This document shows, in pieces, positions 41,630-51,933 of a DNA stretch of 64,000 nucleotides. A model generated the notes under the pieces. That model was not told where the DNA came from and did no database searches. It saw only the letters and a list, made by a program, of their open reading frames with translations. Location of the stretch: NCBI GenBank assembly GCA_943735955.1, contig OX030963.1, positions 6,332,811 to 6,396,810 of the forward strand, written 5' to 3'. Both the position numbers and the translations under genes were made by a program. This DNA comes from Piscicola geometra. Lineage: Eukaryota > Annelida > Clitellata > Hirudinida > Piscicolidae. Numbering within the stretch: position 1 is the stretch's first letter; the number at the start of each line of letters is the position of its first letter.

Positions 41630-41688
41630 AAACACACAAAACACACACACACACACTAACACACACACACACAAACACACACACACAA

Positions 41689-41719
<31 letters not shown>

Positions 41720-41720
41720 A

Positions 41721-41752
<32 letters not shown>

Positions 41753-41849
41753 GCACACACACACACACAAATACACACACACACACACATACACACACAC
41801 ACACACACATACACCAACACACACACACACACAAACACACAAATACACA

Positions 41850-41881
<32 letters not shown>

Positions 41882-42849
41882 GGTACGTGCTACCTGGAGT
41901 CAAAAACCCTGTCTTAGCAGAATTTTTCAGAATTTTGCGAATCATTTATATCGTGAAAAGTAACAAAAATAACAGCAACAACAACAAAAGTAACAACGTT
42001 AATTTCATGAAGGAGGCCAACGCAAATAAAAAAAACAACATTGCAGAATATGTGGAAGAAGTGGAGAAAAGCCTGATTGAGAGGCCGGTGAGTGGGAAAG
42101 GGTTGCATGGGGTAGAGTGGTGTGAAAATGACTAATAAGAGCTTGATCCTTCAATGCATCCTAATCATCCCCTCAACAATCTCACTAGCTTCTATTCCCT
42201 GAGCACCACTAACGACCTCCACAGGACCAAAACAATCCTCGCCAAGTTGCATACGGAAGTGGCCAAGCTACAGACGTTCTCTCGTTTGAGACGTTCACTC
42301 CTGAAATATCTTCCCGGAACAATCCTCCATGCCTTGAGAAGATGAAAGATGTTTTTGGCAAGGTTGGCAATCATCTCAAGCTCAACAGTTAGTCCTTGGG
42401 TACTTGGGTTTTATGAAAAATTTGCAGTAATTTTATTTTAAGTTTTTGAATTTTATTCGAATAAATGATGAATGAGATTTTAAAATATTGCATTTAACAA
42501 AGATTCTGAAATCCTGAGTGTGGAAACAGTCACGAATCCAATGCAGGTATCAGCACTTACCTCTGCATTATATCCATGAGTGACTTAAGTAAATATATAA
42601 TTCGCAAAATAATCAATAGCTGTTTAAAATCAGCATAATGATCATCGTCATCATCATCACTCACTCTCATTATCATCATCATCACTCAACTGTCATCCTC
42701 ATCATCATCATCATCACCACCCAACTCTCATCATCATCATCATCATCATGACCAGCACCCAACTCTCATTATCATCATCATCACTACCCAACTCTCATCA
42801 TCACCACCACCCAACTCTCATCATCATCATCATCACCACCACCCAACTC

Positions 42850-42889
<40 letters not shown>

Positions 42890-43413
42890 CATCATCACCA
42901 CTCAATCCTGAATGCTTGCATCTCACCAACTGAGGTGGTGATGGACGAGACGACGGCAAGACACTTCTTGAGCGACACTGAGTTCAAGTTTGTCTTGACC
43001 ATCAGGCCAGTTCCATCGACATATGTTATCTTTTCTCGGGTTATAAAAAAATCTTTTTTATATATAAAAGTTTTAAATTTCAAAATAAATATATTGAATT
43101 GTAATGGGTATACGATTAACGACGGAAACGTTCAACTCACAGACTGTACCTCCTATCCCCAAAGCACAACCTGAGCGACAACCCCTTCCACGTGTCTCCT
43201 CAGACGACCAGAGGGCGCAGGGTTTCCCTAGTGGTGCCCTTCAACCAGCTGTCGGACGGGGATGCGACCAAAGTGGTGAACGAGAGCAGGCCTCTGTTTC
43301 TGCGCAACGTGGTGAGCAGACAGTTCAAGTACCGCTGGCTGGTGCTCGCTCTGTCCGCTTTCTCTTGCATGACCGTCATCGTGGTTGTTTCTGTCGTCTA
43401 TAGCAACCGATGA
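37227..43413 (+). CDS. Unrecognised multi-exon gene with C-terminal membrane helix
   Basis: Probable exons: 37227(or later)-37546, 39051-39169, 39968-40101, 40276-40393, 41014-41225, about 41883-41912, 42225-42362, 42503-42546, 42935 to about 43000, 43143-43413. Readable parts: RLHYKDFLPSDALHAGNW, TVTWQSHDKGLLGDGELMM, LWLVPNATYKTCHLSFADV, GFLVGAETVTVPTLKS, DFTINFHSSRNHVFHKI, VVMDETTARHFLSDTEF, and a last exon ending with hydrophobic WLVLALSAFSCMTVIVVVSV and a short YSNR tail. Exons 39968-40101 through 41014-41225 join with matching phases; the first two do not, so an exon is missing between them. The 42935 exon may use a GC donor. Exons are GC-rich, as in PGM2. The product looks like a type I or tail-anchored membrane protein with a large soluble part. 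I recognise no family. The Asn-rich N-terminus may be overextended. Confidence 0.6.
37547..39050. other. First intron of the unknown membrane-protein gene
   Basis: A 1.5-kb AT-rich stretch that should hide one small exon to repair the phase between 37546 and 39051. I could not pick it out. Confidence 0.4.
41570..41881. repeat. (CA)n array in an intron
   Basis: An interrupted ca repeat with aa and ta variants. It ends exactly at the ag acceptor at 41881-41882. Confidence 0.95.
42640..42905. repeat. (ATC)n array with caactctcatc units
   Basis: Trinucleotide repeat interleaved with a longer unit, cacccaactctcatcatcatc. It ends just before the exon at 42935. Confidence 0.9.
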
Positions 43414-44070
43414 AAACCAGTTTAAAAGTTGCGTCTTGGGTGCTAAATTTTTAAAACATTTTTTCGTGCTAACTTAACGCGGGTTTATATGTATGCTTTT
43501 GATGTTTTTAAAGTAGTCTGAAAGAAACACTGTGTCATTCTACTCACCTGCTTGCAATGCTTAAGCTTTATAATAACACCATCCTCAGCCTTTTTTACCG
43601 CCTGACATTATGCATACTAAGCCTACTAAACATTGGAATAGTGTGATCCGTTATTGTTTAAAACTTCTAGTTATTGTGATCTCAATAAATTATTTCATCT
43701 TTTAAAATTAAATATTCAGATTTAGCAGTTTTAATATAAGAAGTCACCTTTAAGCATGAAAGCGTGTCACAGGGTGAGATTTACAATGAGTAACTTGGAG
43801 CCCAAGTAGTAAACAAATGACAAACGAGAATGCTTCCAAGATAACCCCCAAGAAGTTTGTCCAAGGTTACTTTTTTTTTTGTTACCAGCCTCCTTCTGTT
43901 ATCTGAAGGCAGGTGCCTTTTTCAAACGTTTTCGTTACGATACTGCACAATACATATAGAAAATAAGTTATATTACAATACATCATGATTTAGAAACTCA
44001 CATTTAGTCAAGAGAAACCCCTAACGGCACTATCATCTTCATCTTCTCTTCATCCTCAAAGTCAAATATA
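43414..44070. other. 3' flank of the unknown gene
   Basis: Contains an aataaa signal at 43684-43689 that fits a polyadenylation site about 270 bp after the stop codon. Nothing else is recognised. Confidence 0.4.
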
Positions 44071-44077
44071 TATTTTG

Positions 44078-44184
44078 TATTACCTTGCATCAACACCCTT
44101 ATTTCTTTCCGTCCCAACTTTTCATTTCACCGCAGCATATAGGGCCTATAATATAGATGAGAAGGGTGTTGATGCAAGGTAATA
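44078..44184. repeat. 23-bp perfect inverted repeat with 61-bp loop
   Basis: Arms 44078-44100 and 44162-44184 are exact reverse complements (tattaccttgcatcaacac and on). Flanking AT-rich sequence (atatatttt) extends the pairing imperfectly. The loop contains a second small palindrome, tagggccta. It could be a miniature transposon or a hairpin transcript. Confidence 0.9.
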
Positions 44185-44217
44185 AAAAATATATTTTTAT
44201 ATAATATAACCACTTCG

Positions 44218-44285
44218 CTTTCTAAAATCAATCAATCAAAATTTTTTCTATAGCGCTTTTTATCTAATTCAGACCGAAATAAATT
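44218..44285 (-). repeat. SINE 3'-end copy, inverted
   Basis: Reads aatcaatcaatcaaaat, then ctatagcgcttttt, the reverse complement of the tail seen at 21845 and 63685. Confidence 0.6.
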
Positions 44286-44344
44286 TGTTTGATATTATTA
44301 ATATAAATATAGATCATATTTGATCGAGTGGGTTGTCAAAATTT

Positions 44345-44716
44345 GTCGGATGGTTTGTAGTGGTAGTAGTAGTCTTTATAGTGCTTTTGTCTCGACACTT
44401 CATATATTTTTTCCCTAAGATGGCTACACCTCTTCACCATTTAGATTTGTTACCTGTCTCCTCTTCACATGCTTTACCTACTCTTCCTGAAAGATTGTTC
44501 CCCTCTAATGTCCTGATGACAAATTTTGTCATAACCTTTGCTTCTCTTTCCCAGAATGCTGTTTCACTATGTACTACAACATTCCTAACACTAGTCTCTA
44601 CCCCCCATATCCATCTCCCAAACTAAGTCTGCAAAACCTCTAACTTCTTTCTCTTTTTAGCTGACCAACCAACTGCTGCAACACAATACATTAACTTTCC
44701 TACAATCAAGCTCTTC
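44345..44716 (-). mobile_element. Older LINE fragment, 3' part (split by nested insertion)
   Basis: Homologous to the LINE at 13297-14690, including the (tac)n tail, the ctttatagtgctt block and the segment gatggctacacctcttcacc. About 590 bp of the ORF present in the other copy are deleted here. It is interrupted at tcttc (44712-44716) by the young LINE and resumes at 49265. Confidence 0.88.
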
Positions 44717-47700
44717 GAAACGAAACGAAACGATCTTTTATTTGCTCCTTAGAATCAAATTTCAAATAAGTTTGATAATAAGAAGACAGGATGGCTGTGA
44801 TCGAGCTCAATCATGAGCTCATCTAGCACAGTCACCTTGACATGAATGTTCAAAGTTTCAAATGATTATCTTAAATACTACATTATAAAAAAATAAATAA
44901 ATATAAATAAAATAAAATAAAATAAATAAATAAATATATAAATAAATAAAAAATAAATTTTAATAATCAAATATCTACAGATTAAAGAATCCCATAGTAA
45001 CATAATTTCAATGCAAAGCAATTTAAATCATAAAAGACAGAAACATTATTGTTCACTTAAATACATCCTCACATGCAAAATGTTTCATATCGGCTCATAA
45101 AAACTACGTGACGATATTACACAGGTTATCTATATCTTACAATTATATACATGTATTATACGTACAGTATTTGAAATTACCTAACCACTATTTATTAAAA
45201 AAACTTTAATCTTTCTTTTAAAATCAGCAATCGATGTAGTCTTGTATTGGAAGCCACTCTTAAGAATGGCATTCCAAGACCGAGGACCTTTGCAAAATAT
45301 ATGCATGTATAAAATATTAGTTCTCGATTTATTTGATTGCAAATAATTAAACATTCTGTTACTTGTTACATGCTTATAATAGTTATCAAATGCAATCGGC
45401 AATTTATTATAAAGTTGTTTATACACAAAAATCAATGCAAGATAGATATTTAATTGAGTGAAATTAAGATTATTTGTTGTGGTGAATAATTCCTTTGTGT
45501 GCGACCTTATCTTTGACATGGTGATAATCCTGATGGCTCTTTTCATCATTAGTTTGACAGGATTCGTGATCGATTGATATGTGCCAGCCCAGACAATGTT
45601 GCAGTATGTAACATGTGGCATACATAAAGATTGAAACAACAGGTTTAGGGATCTTTTGGTAAGATAAAACTTCATCTTGTTGATCAAACCAGTTGATCTG
45701 GCTAATTTATTTACAACACTGGTAACATGTTCTCTAAAACTTAATTTCTGGTCTAGATGAACGCCCAAAAATTTAACAGTTTTATTTTCATTGATGTCGA
45801 TGTTATTTAATTTAATTTTGTATGGTTCCTTGTAATTTAAAAATTGGGTAGGGCCAAAAATTATCATTTGCGTTTTGATGTTGTTTAATGTGAGTTTGTT
45901 TAGTGCAAACCAGGAACTCACATGTTTAATTTTTTCTTCTGTGGTATCAAGAAGTTTTTTAATATCTTTTCCTTTGCTAAAAACATTGGTGTCGTCAGCA
46001 AAACAAATATAATTGAAAAATTGTGTGGCTTGCGGTAGATCATTAACAAATATGATAAACAATAGCGGTCCCAAGATGCTGCCCTGTGTAACACCCACTT
46101 TATTCATCAATTTATCTGAATTTTTGTTGTTCCAGGTAACAAACTGATATCTTGCTGAAAGGTAGCTGCGAAACAATGACAGAGTTGAGTTTCTTATACC
46201 ATAGTGCTCAAGTTTGTGTAGCAAAATAGAGTGATCGATACAGTCAAATGCTTTTGAGAGATCGAGACAAATGCCAACTACAAAATTTGTCTTTTCACTG
46301 GCGTCACCAATTTTATAAATCAAATCCACTATAGCCATCTCAGTTGAATGGTTCCCCCGAAAACCAAATTGATGGTTTAATAATATTTTATTCTTCTCGA
46401 GGTAACTACTTAGACGATTGTGCATTAATTTTTCTACAATTTTCGAAAAAGCAGGCAACAAGGATATGGGTCGGAAATTGTTAACATCTGTGCAACCGCT
46501 CTCTTTTGCAATCGGGACAACTCTTGATAGCTTGAAACATTCTAGAAAAACCCCCTTAGTAAATGACCTGTTGATGAGATGTTCTAAGACTTTCGCTGTT
46601 GATTGAATTGTTGAAATTATTATTTTTGTCGATATGTCATCATAACCACTAGACGTCTTTGATTTAAGAAGTTTTGTTGTAGTGATGATTTCTTCTGATG
46701 TTACATCGTGACAAAAGAATGAACTTGATGACCCATTTTGAAGATATTTTTTCCAATCCGTGTTTTTAGGAAACGACTGTTGCATGTTTGGCGCCAGGTT
46801 AACAAAATAATTATTGAGAAATGTTTCAGGGTTATCAATTATTTGATTATTGGATGATAATTGATTTATGGATTTTTTGTTGTTGTTTCGTTTTATTATT
46901 GCATTAATGATTGACCAGGTTTTCTTGCTATCTCCCTTGCTATTTTCTAATAAGTTATGATAATATCGTCTATTTAACTTTGACTTAATTTTTGTACATA
47001 AATTACTATGTGATTTGAGTGCCGCGTAATCATCTGATGAAGTGTTTTTTAGATACTTTTTATATAGTATTTTTTTCTTTTTTAACATTTTTTTAAATTC
47101 TGTAGTAATCCAAGGTTTGTTCTTTGTCATTTTCTGAGCTTTTCTTTTTGATGTTACTGAACAACAGACGTTATAATGTCGCTGAAAAATATCTATGAAA
47201 CTTTGAAAGGCTACGTTGACATCATCAGTATTCAACACACTGGTCCAATCGGTGTTGCACAGAGCGGCATTTAATGTATTTATTCTGTGGGCAGAATAGG
47301 AATATTTTGAGAACGGTACATTCATCATGATGTTATTGTAGGTTTTTAGATTAGTACAAGCAAAAATTGGCAAGTGGTCCGATAGATCACACAGAATGGT
47401 ACCACATTGTATCACATTTTCTAGATGATTAGTATAGATGTTATCTATGATGGACTGTTTGGTGCTACTAATTCTTGTTGGAACGGTGATCAATGCCTTG
47501 AGGTTGTAGCATGTCATTAGTTGATGCAGTTGAAGTTTGTTCATGCTCTGATTTTCTGGCGATGAGTCAATGTTCAGATCTCCTGTCAGATAAATAAACT
47601 TATTTTCATTATTAACAATTTGTAATACTTTTTCTAGTTCTTCAAGATATTGTTTAATTTCCTGTGTGGGTGGTCGGTAAGTTACAATCACTATTGAGTT

Positions 47701-49264
47701 TTTGACAGTTAAATGATTAGTTTTCTCAATTACGAACGTTTCAAAATTAAGTGAACCCATGGCATTTAGGTCATTTCCTATTTTGAATGTATCGTCATTA
47801 TGGACATAGAGACCAACGCCGCCACCATGCTTTTCATGACGATTTTTGCCGACATATTTGTAGTCATTAATGTCTATCATCCCTTCAGTTATTTTGTTTA
47901 ACCAACTTTCTGTTATGGCTACAATATTAAATTTAATTTGAAAATTTGACAAATAACTTTCTAGGTCATCAGATTTGTTAGTTAGGCTTCTTACATTCAG
48001 ATGCATAACACTGAACAACTTACAGCTATCAATATTTTTGTTAATTGACATATATTCATCATTCAAAGTTTCAACATCATCATACTTATTGCATGCAGCT
48101 AGTATGACATTTAATTTGTCTGCTTCCTCATTTTCACTGTTGTCATCATCATTTTCTATATGTTTAGCCATCTTTTTTTGTAATGTCGGCCTTTATTTCA
48201 GATCTTTTATCGAATTGCCACTCGCGAACGATAACGTGTTGGGGCATTATCTCTGGGTCTTTTATTTTTTCACGTCAGAGCTATCAATGCAGACTCGGAA
48301 CATACTGGAATCTTCTTCGTCTTTGTTTTTATCTTCGATTTGCTCACAATTGTTATTGATGTCAACTGCAGAACTTTCCGATTTTTTATCGGCTAATTTA
48401 AGTACGGGATAACATGAGATAACATTTATTCCGTTGGTGGTCAGATAATCTGTTACATCATTTCTGTGACATTTTCTGAGGTTACTCAGACAAAAAACTG
48501 ATTTTTTTATTCGAACTTTATCTGCTTTCAGTTTGCAGTTTTCAGCTACTTTTTTACCAATAATTTTTACAGGTGGCCTTTTCCTAACAGGTTGTGTACC
48601 TGCCGTTTTATTGTTGGTTTCTTCAGGGTTCTCTTTCTTTTCTGCGTTGCTGTGTTGAGTTTTTTTCCCATTTCTCACCAGAACGAATGGCTGACTATCA
48701 TCTTCTGTTGGAGTATTTTGAACGTCCGACCACCAACATTTTTTGGAATGCCTGTTGTCTCCCTCAGTGGTCATTGGTTCGGAGTCAGAGTTGTTGCTTA
48801 AATTGTTGGAATTCACTTTACTTTTCAATAAATTAACATTCGTTTTAACAGATTTAACAACGTCTTTGTTTAACTTATTTTTCAACAAATTAATATCATT
48901 TTTATTAAGTTCAACAGTTTCAACAACTTTATTTAACTTAATAATTTCGGTTTTGTTATTTTCAACGGCTTCAAAAACTTTGTCAAACTGCGCCTGTTGT
49001 TTATACAGCATGTCAATTAATTCATGTTTAATTGTTTCAAAGTTTATTGTTAACACATTTTCAAACTTTGGAATTCTATTTATATTTGAGCTTACAAATA
49101 AAGAACATTTTTCCCAACATTTGTTTTCTTTTAAATGTTTAATTATCATTACACAATCCAACATTTTATCAATTTTCATGTTCCCGCGTGACTGTAACTT
49201 TTCTAATTTATCTAGTTTTACAGCGATTAATTCATTTTTTAGCAATTTAAGTGCGTTAAAAATT
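44717..49264 (-). mobile_element. Young CR1/Jockey-like LINE
   Basis: A minus-strand non-LTR retrotransposon with ORF1, ORF2 and a 3' (CGTTT)n tail (44717-44733 on the plus strand). A 5-bp target duplication tcttc lies on both sides (44712-44716 and 49265-49269). The short microsatellite tail instead of poly-A, and the RT motif FADDTNVF, fit the CR1/L2/Jockey group. ORF2 has no stop or frameshift, so the copy is recent. The 5' end looks truncated, because the ORF1 frame runs past the element border. Confidence 0.92.
45181..48171 (-). CDS. LINE ORF2: endonuclease and reverse transcriptase
   Basis: An uninterrupted 996-residue ORF. The N-terminal third is an APE-type endonuclease: NVRSLTNKSDDLE, ITESWLN (metal-binding Glu), GGGVGLYVHND, YLTGDLNID and SDHLPIFA (catalytic Asp-His). 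The RT domain follows: RVVPIAKESG, NNFRPISLLPAFSKIVEK, QFGFRGNHSTEMA, CLDLSKAFDCIDHSILL (first catalytic Asp), VTQGSILGPLLFIIFVNDLP, FADDTNVF (catalytic Asp pair) and KFLGVHLDQKLSF. It nicks target DNA and primes reverse transcription of its own RNA in the nucleus. Length and motif order are normal for the family. Start ATG at 48171, 90 bp after the ORF1 stop. Confidence 0.97.
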   Translation of the reverse strand: MAKHIENDDDNSENEEADKLNVILAACNKYDDVETLNDEYMSINKNIDSCKLFSVMHLNVRSLTNKSDDLESYLSNFQIKFNIVAITESWLNKITEGMIDINDYKYVGKNRHEKHGGGVGLYVHNDDTFKIGNDLNAMGSLNFETFVIEKTNHLTVKNSIVIVTYRPPTQEIKQYLEELEKVLQIVNNENKFIYLTGDLNIDSSPENQSMNKLQLHQLMTCYNLKALITVPTRISSTKQSIIDNIYTNHLENVIQCGTILCDLSDHLPIFACTNLKTYNNIMMNVPFSKYSYSAHRINTLNAALCNTDWTSVLNTDDVNVAFQSFIDIFQRHYNVCCSVTSKRKAQKMTKNKPWITTEFKKMLKKKKILYKKYLKNTSSDDYAALKSHSNLCTKIKSKLNRRYYHNLLENSKGDSKKTWSIINAIIKRNNNKKSINQLSSNNQIIDNPETFLNNYFVNLAPNMQQSFPKNTDWKKYLQNGSSSSFFCHDVTSEEIITTTKLLKSKTSSGYDDISTKIIISTIQSTAKVLEHLINRSFTKGVFLECFKLSRVVPIAKESGCTDVNNFRPISLLPAFSKIVEKLMHNRLSSYLEKNKILLNHQFGFRGNHSTEMAIVDLIYKIGDASEKTNFVVGICLDLSKAFDCIDHSILLHKLEHYGIRNSTLSLFRSYLSARYQFVTWNNKNSDKLMNKVGVTQGSILGPLLFIIFVNDLPQATQFFNYICFADDTNVFSKGKDIKKLLDTTEEKIKHVSSWFALNKLTLNNIKTQMIIFGPTQFLNYKEPYKIKLNNIDINENKTVKFLGVHLDQKLSFREHVTSVVNKLARSTGLINKMKFYLTKRSLNLLFQSLCMPHVTYCNIVWAGTYQSITNPVKLMMKRAIRIITMSKIRSHTKELFTTTNNLNFTQLNIYLALIFVYKQLYNKLPIAFDNYYKHVTSNRMFNYLQSNKSRTNILYMHIFCKGPRSWNAILKSGFQYKTTSIADFKRKIKVFLINSG

Positions 49265-49272
49265 TCTTCCAT
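48262..49272 (-). CDS. LINE ORF1: nucleic-acid-binding protein (5' end truncated)
   Basis: A frame of 336 residues reading MEEIFNALKLLKNELIAV from the ATG at 49272. That ATG and the next codons derive from the target duplication and flank, and the open frame continues upstream to 49353 into the older LINE, so the natural start is lost. The middle is Asn/Lys-rich with heptad-like spacing (NLLKSKVNSNN; coiled coil likely), followed by an acidic and basic C-terminal part. ORF1 proteins of this group bind the element RNA as oligomers. No zinc knuckle is visible. Confidence 0.8.
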   Translation of the reverse strand: MEEIFNALKLLKNELIAVKLDKLEKLQSRGNMKIDKMLDCVMIIKHLKENKCWEKCSLFVSSNINRIPKFENVLTINFETIKHELIDMLYKQQAQFDKVFEAVENNKTEIIKLNKVVETVELNKNDINLLKNKLNKDVVKSVKTNVNLLKSKVNSNNLSNNSDSEPMTTEGDNRHSKKCWWSDVQNTPTEDDSQPFVLVRNGKKTQHSNAEKKENPEETNNKTAGTQPVRKRPPVKIIGKKVAENCKLKADKVRIKKSVFCLSNLRKCHRNDVTDYLTTNGINVISCYPVLKLADKKSESSAVDINNNCEQIEDKNKDEEDSSMFRVCIDSSDVKK

Positions 49273-49615
49273 GCCTCCCTGCCCACGATAAAACGACTCT
49301 CTGATCTTTCTGCTCCATATTTTACCATGCCGGTTAGGCTTCCAACATTTCATAAAATTGATAAATCCCCCTTTTTACCCCTTTAAGCCTTAATTCTAAA
49401 TACATTACCTTATCACATTTTCGTATGGTCCTACCTCTAATTACCAATTCTTGACATCCTTTCATTCCTGTGTTACCAACCAGTTCTACAACTTGAGATT
49501 TCTCCTCATTCAGTTTCATTCCTTATCCCTATAACACCTCCAGTACATCCTCTAACACTATCTTCATATTATATTTTTTCCCGCTGTCACTAGGATGTCG
49601 TTAGCATAAAGCATT
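49265..49615 (-). mobile_element. Older LINE fragment, remainder
   Basis: Continues the LINE copy interrupted at 44716, with cttccatgcctccctgccc and cttgacatcctttcattcc matching 14249-14460. The encoded part (MKLNEEKSQVVEL) is the RT thumb-side block. Frames are broken. Confidence 0.85.
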
Positions 49616-49954
49616 GTCTAAACGGTCGAGTTGGTTGTCTAAAATTCTCGAGTGGGCTGCTCAAAATTTTCCGGGTGGGCTGGTAGTCAGGTGGGTTGTC
49701 ATGTAACCAGTGTATAGACACGTCTTCAAAAGATAAATGCTGAACAAAGATAATATAAAAAACAAAGAAATAAAATTTTGATTATTGGAATGCTAATTAA
49801 ATTCAATAAAAAATATATTTCGAAAAACGAAATGATAATTAAATAAAAAATAGTTAAATAATTTATACAATTAAAGAAATACTTTGAGTAGCTATAATAC
49901 TAATTTTATTGAACATTTAATTGAGTGATATTAAAATTTTCTCAGTTAAATGTC

Positions 49955-50050
49955 TACAAGATGATGTCTCCACAGGATGAGATCTCCACAAGATGAGTTC
50001 TCCTAGGATGAGGTCTCCAGGATGTGCTCTCCAAGGATGAGGTCTCCCCC
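49955..50050. repeat. Short minisatellite (aggatgaggtctccac)
   Basis: Five or six units of about 16-18 bp, gatgaggtctcc with small variations. Confidence 0.75.
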
Positions 50051-50169
50051 TACATTTAACATACCGTATGGCGATTCGCTAATGTGAATCTCCAGAACAT
50101 TTATTCTCCCAAATATAAAAAACAACTTTTAGAACCATTGTTATGTAATGTTAATAGTTTTACCTTGCC

Positions 50170-50332
50170 AATAACTTTTTTTACCGATTTTTCCCATTCC
50201 CGATTTGAATGCTGGTTCCTGTTCCCGTTCCCGTCCCAAAGACCTATTCCCAGTTCCCAACTTTTCCTGTCCCGATTTCAATTTTCATTACGCTTCCCAT
50301 GGGAGTCCCGCGGGTACCTGTTCTGACCTCTA
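50170..50332 (-). mobile_element. hAT end fragment (hAT-4)
   Basis: The reverse complement starts tagaggtcag and continues with cccgcggg and gaaaattgaaatcggga, matching the left end of hAT-2 (8274-8430) on the opposite strand. No transposase is attached. Confidence 0.8.
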
Positions 50333-50617
50333 ATATATACACGTTAAGGTTGGTATATTAATATTTCATTATTTAATTTAACCATTAAAAAAAATAAATA
50401 TACTTTTTTAGACCTGTTATTTATTTATTTATTCATTTATCATGATTAAAATTATTGTGATAAACTTGAAACTCTGCAAGGATTTGAAAAGAAAAAATGG
50501 CATGTACTCAAAACTCTGTTATTCATCAGCTAGCTCGCAAGACTTCTGGTTGACCTTAGCTCACTCGCGATCACGCGATCATCTTATCAAGCGCACAATT
50601 ATAACACTATTCCCTTC

Positions 50618-50959
50618 TTAAACCTGTTCGTCCCGAAAAGTTCCATCTTTTTGTTCATCATCTTTATGTTCATCAGCAACTGCATCTTTGTTTTTGACAA
50701 GAGCTTCATCCAACACTCCAGCATCTACTGCATCAACCAGTGCATCAACAGGCTTCTCTACTGCACCGATGTTACATCCAGGTAGTGCAAGCGAAAGAGC
50801 AGCTTCTTTTACTTTTACGGTGTTTCCATGTACCGCCATCCCATAGACGAAAGCCATAACGTTGTTTCGAAACGAAACTTTTTGAATTTCACAGGAGTTG
50901 TATGTTCGATACGGCCATTCCCACCTCCAGCAGGATTGGCTCGCACTTGCACACGTCAA
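50618..50959 (-). CDS. Second open frame of the small LTR element, unrecognised
   Basis: 113 residues with a middle segment KVKEAALSLALPGCNIGAV and an acidic tail ending FRDEQV 12 bp before the 3' LTR. No family recognised. It may be the remnant of the last element gene. Confidence 0.35.
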   Translation of the reverse strand: MTCASASQSCWRWEWPYRTYNSCEIQKVSFRNNVMAFVYGMAVHGNTVKVKEAALSLALPGCNIGAVEKPVDALVDAVDAGVLDEALVKNKDAVADEHKDDEQKDGTFRDEQV

Positions 50960-51366
50960 TAATTATCACGATGTACTGATGCTCCAGTTGCGACATTAGT
51001 AGAGCCTCGCACCTAAGTTCTTTCTCTTCAGAATTAGAACCCCTGTTATCGTCATCAATACTTCAATTATTCTCATCATCTCTTTTTGCAATTTCATCAG
51101 AACAAGATTTAACCATCTTTGTCATCATTACCACCATTATCGTCATCACATTGATCATTCTCATCATTTGAAGTGTCTTTCTTGTCAACCACAGTCCCGC
51201 TTAAATCATCAGTGACTTTGCGGTTTATTTTATCATCATCATCAACAACTTTTCCGGTATCATCATCTATAATGTTGTTTAATTTCTCTGTGCTTAATTT
51301 TTCGTCAGCCTGTAAGCTCTCAAACTTTCTGAGTAGAATGCTGTGTTCTGCAGTGAGTAGTTGTAG

Positions 51367-51732
51367 CTAGTTGCCAAGTTCAATCCTTACGTTGCTATGC
51401 AAAATCTTTATTTTCTCGACAAGCTTCTGCAGAGATTCAAACTCATTCAGCTCACAACGGTCTTCTGTAAGGCTCTCATGTTGCTCAAGGACAGCTTTGA
51501 GTAGCTTTTGGTTGGCCGTCTTCAATATCTGCAACTCCCTATATGTACTTCTGTCCTTGCGAAACTTCTTCATGAACTCCGCCAATCCCATATCTATCTC
51601 GAACTGGTAGGACTCCGGGTCATTTCCTTCATACAACATCTCCTGCCTCAGCCGCTCCCCCAACGTTTCCGTTCTTCCCTCTGTCGGCAAGAAACTCTCT
51701 TCCAACTCTTCTCTTAGCTCCTTTCTTTTCAA
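51367..51732 (-). CDS. Coiled-coil protein of the small LTR element
   Basis: 121 residues, MKRKELREELEESF to HSNVRIELGN, beginning 33 bp after the primer site, where gag normally starts. Almost entirely charged helix with heptads of Leu (for example LKTANQKLLKAVLEQHESL). It may be a Gag N-terminus or an element-specific protein. No zinc knuckle or protease motif follows; downstream DNA encodes Asp-rich low-complexity sequence (51080-51300). Confidence 0.55.
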   Translation of the reverse strand: MKRKELREELEESFLPTEGRTETLGERLRQEMLYEGNDPESYQFEIDMGLAEFMKKFRKDRSTYRELQILKTANQKLLKAVLEQHESLTEDRCELNEFESLQKLVEKIKILHSNVRIELGN

Positions 51733-51933
51733 CTCCTTGAGCTTCTTAATGTCAACATGTTCTTATCCCACTTCTGACAACAATGTAATAAACTTGAAAC
51801 TATGCAAGGATTTGGAAAGAAAGAATGTCATAAACTCGAAATTATGTTATTCATCAGCCAGCTCACATGAGTTCCGGACGACCTTAGCTCCCTCGCGATC
51901 ACGGGATCATCTCTTCAAGGGCTCAATTATACA

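Larger units (their letters stand above)
50456..51933 (-). mobile_element. Small LTR element with tRNA-Leu primer site
   Basis: Direct repeats 50456-50606 and 51784-51933 (about 151 and 150 bp) share gttattcatcagc, ccttagctc and cgcgatcac blocks. In element (minus) sense the 5' LTR is followed by TGTCAGAAGTGGGAT (51779-51765), complementary to the 3' end of tRNA-Leu. A purine run AAGAAGGGAATAG precedes the 3' LTR. Flanks attat and attac are candidate 5-bp duplications. The interior is 1.2 kb, without reverse transcriptase or integrase. LTR divergence is noticeable, so the insertion is old. Confidence 0.85.
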
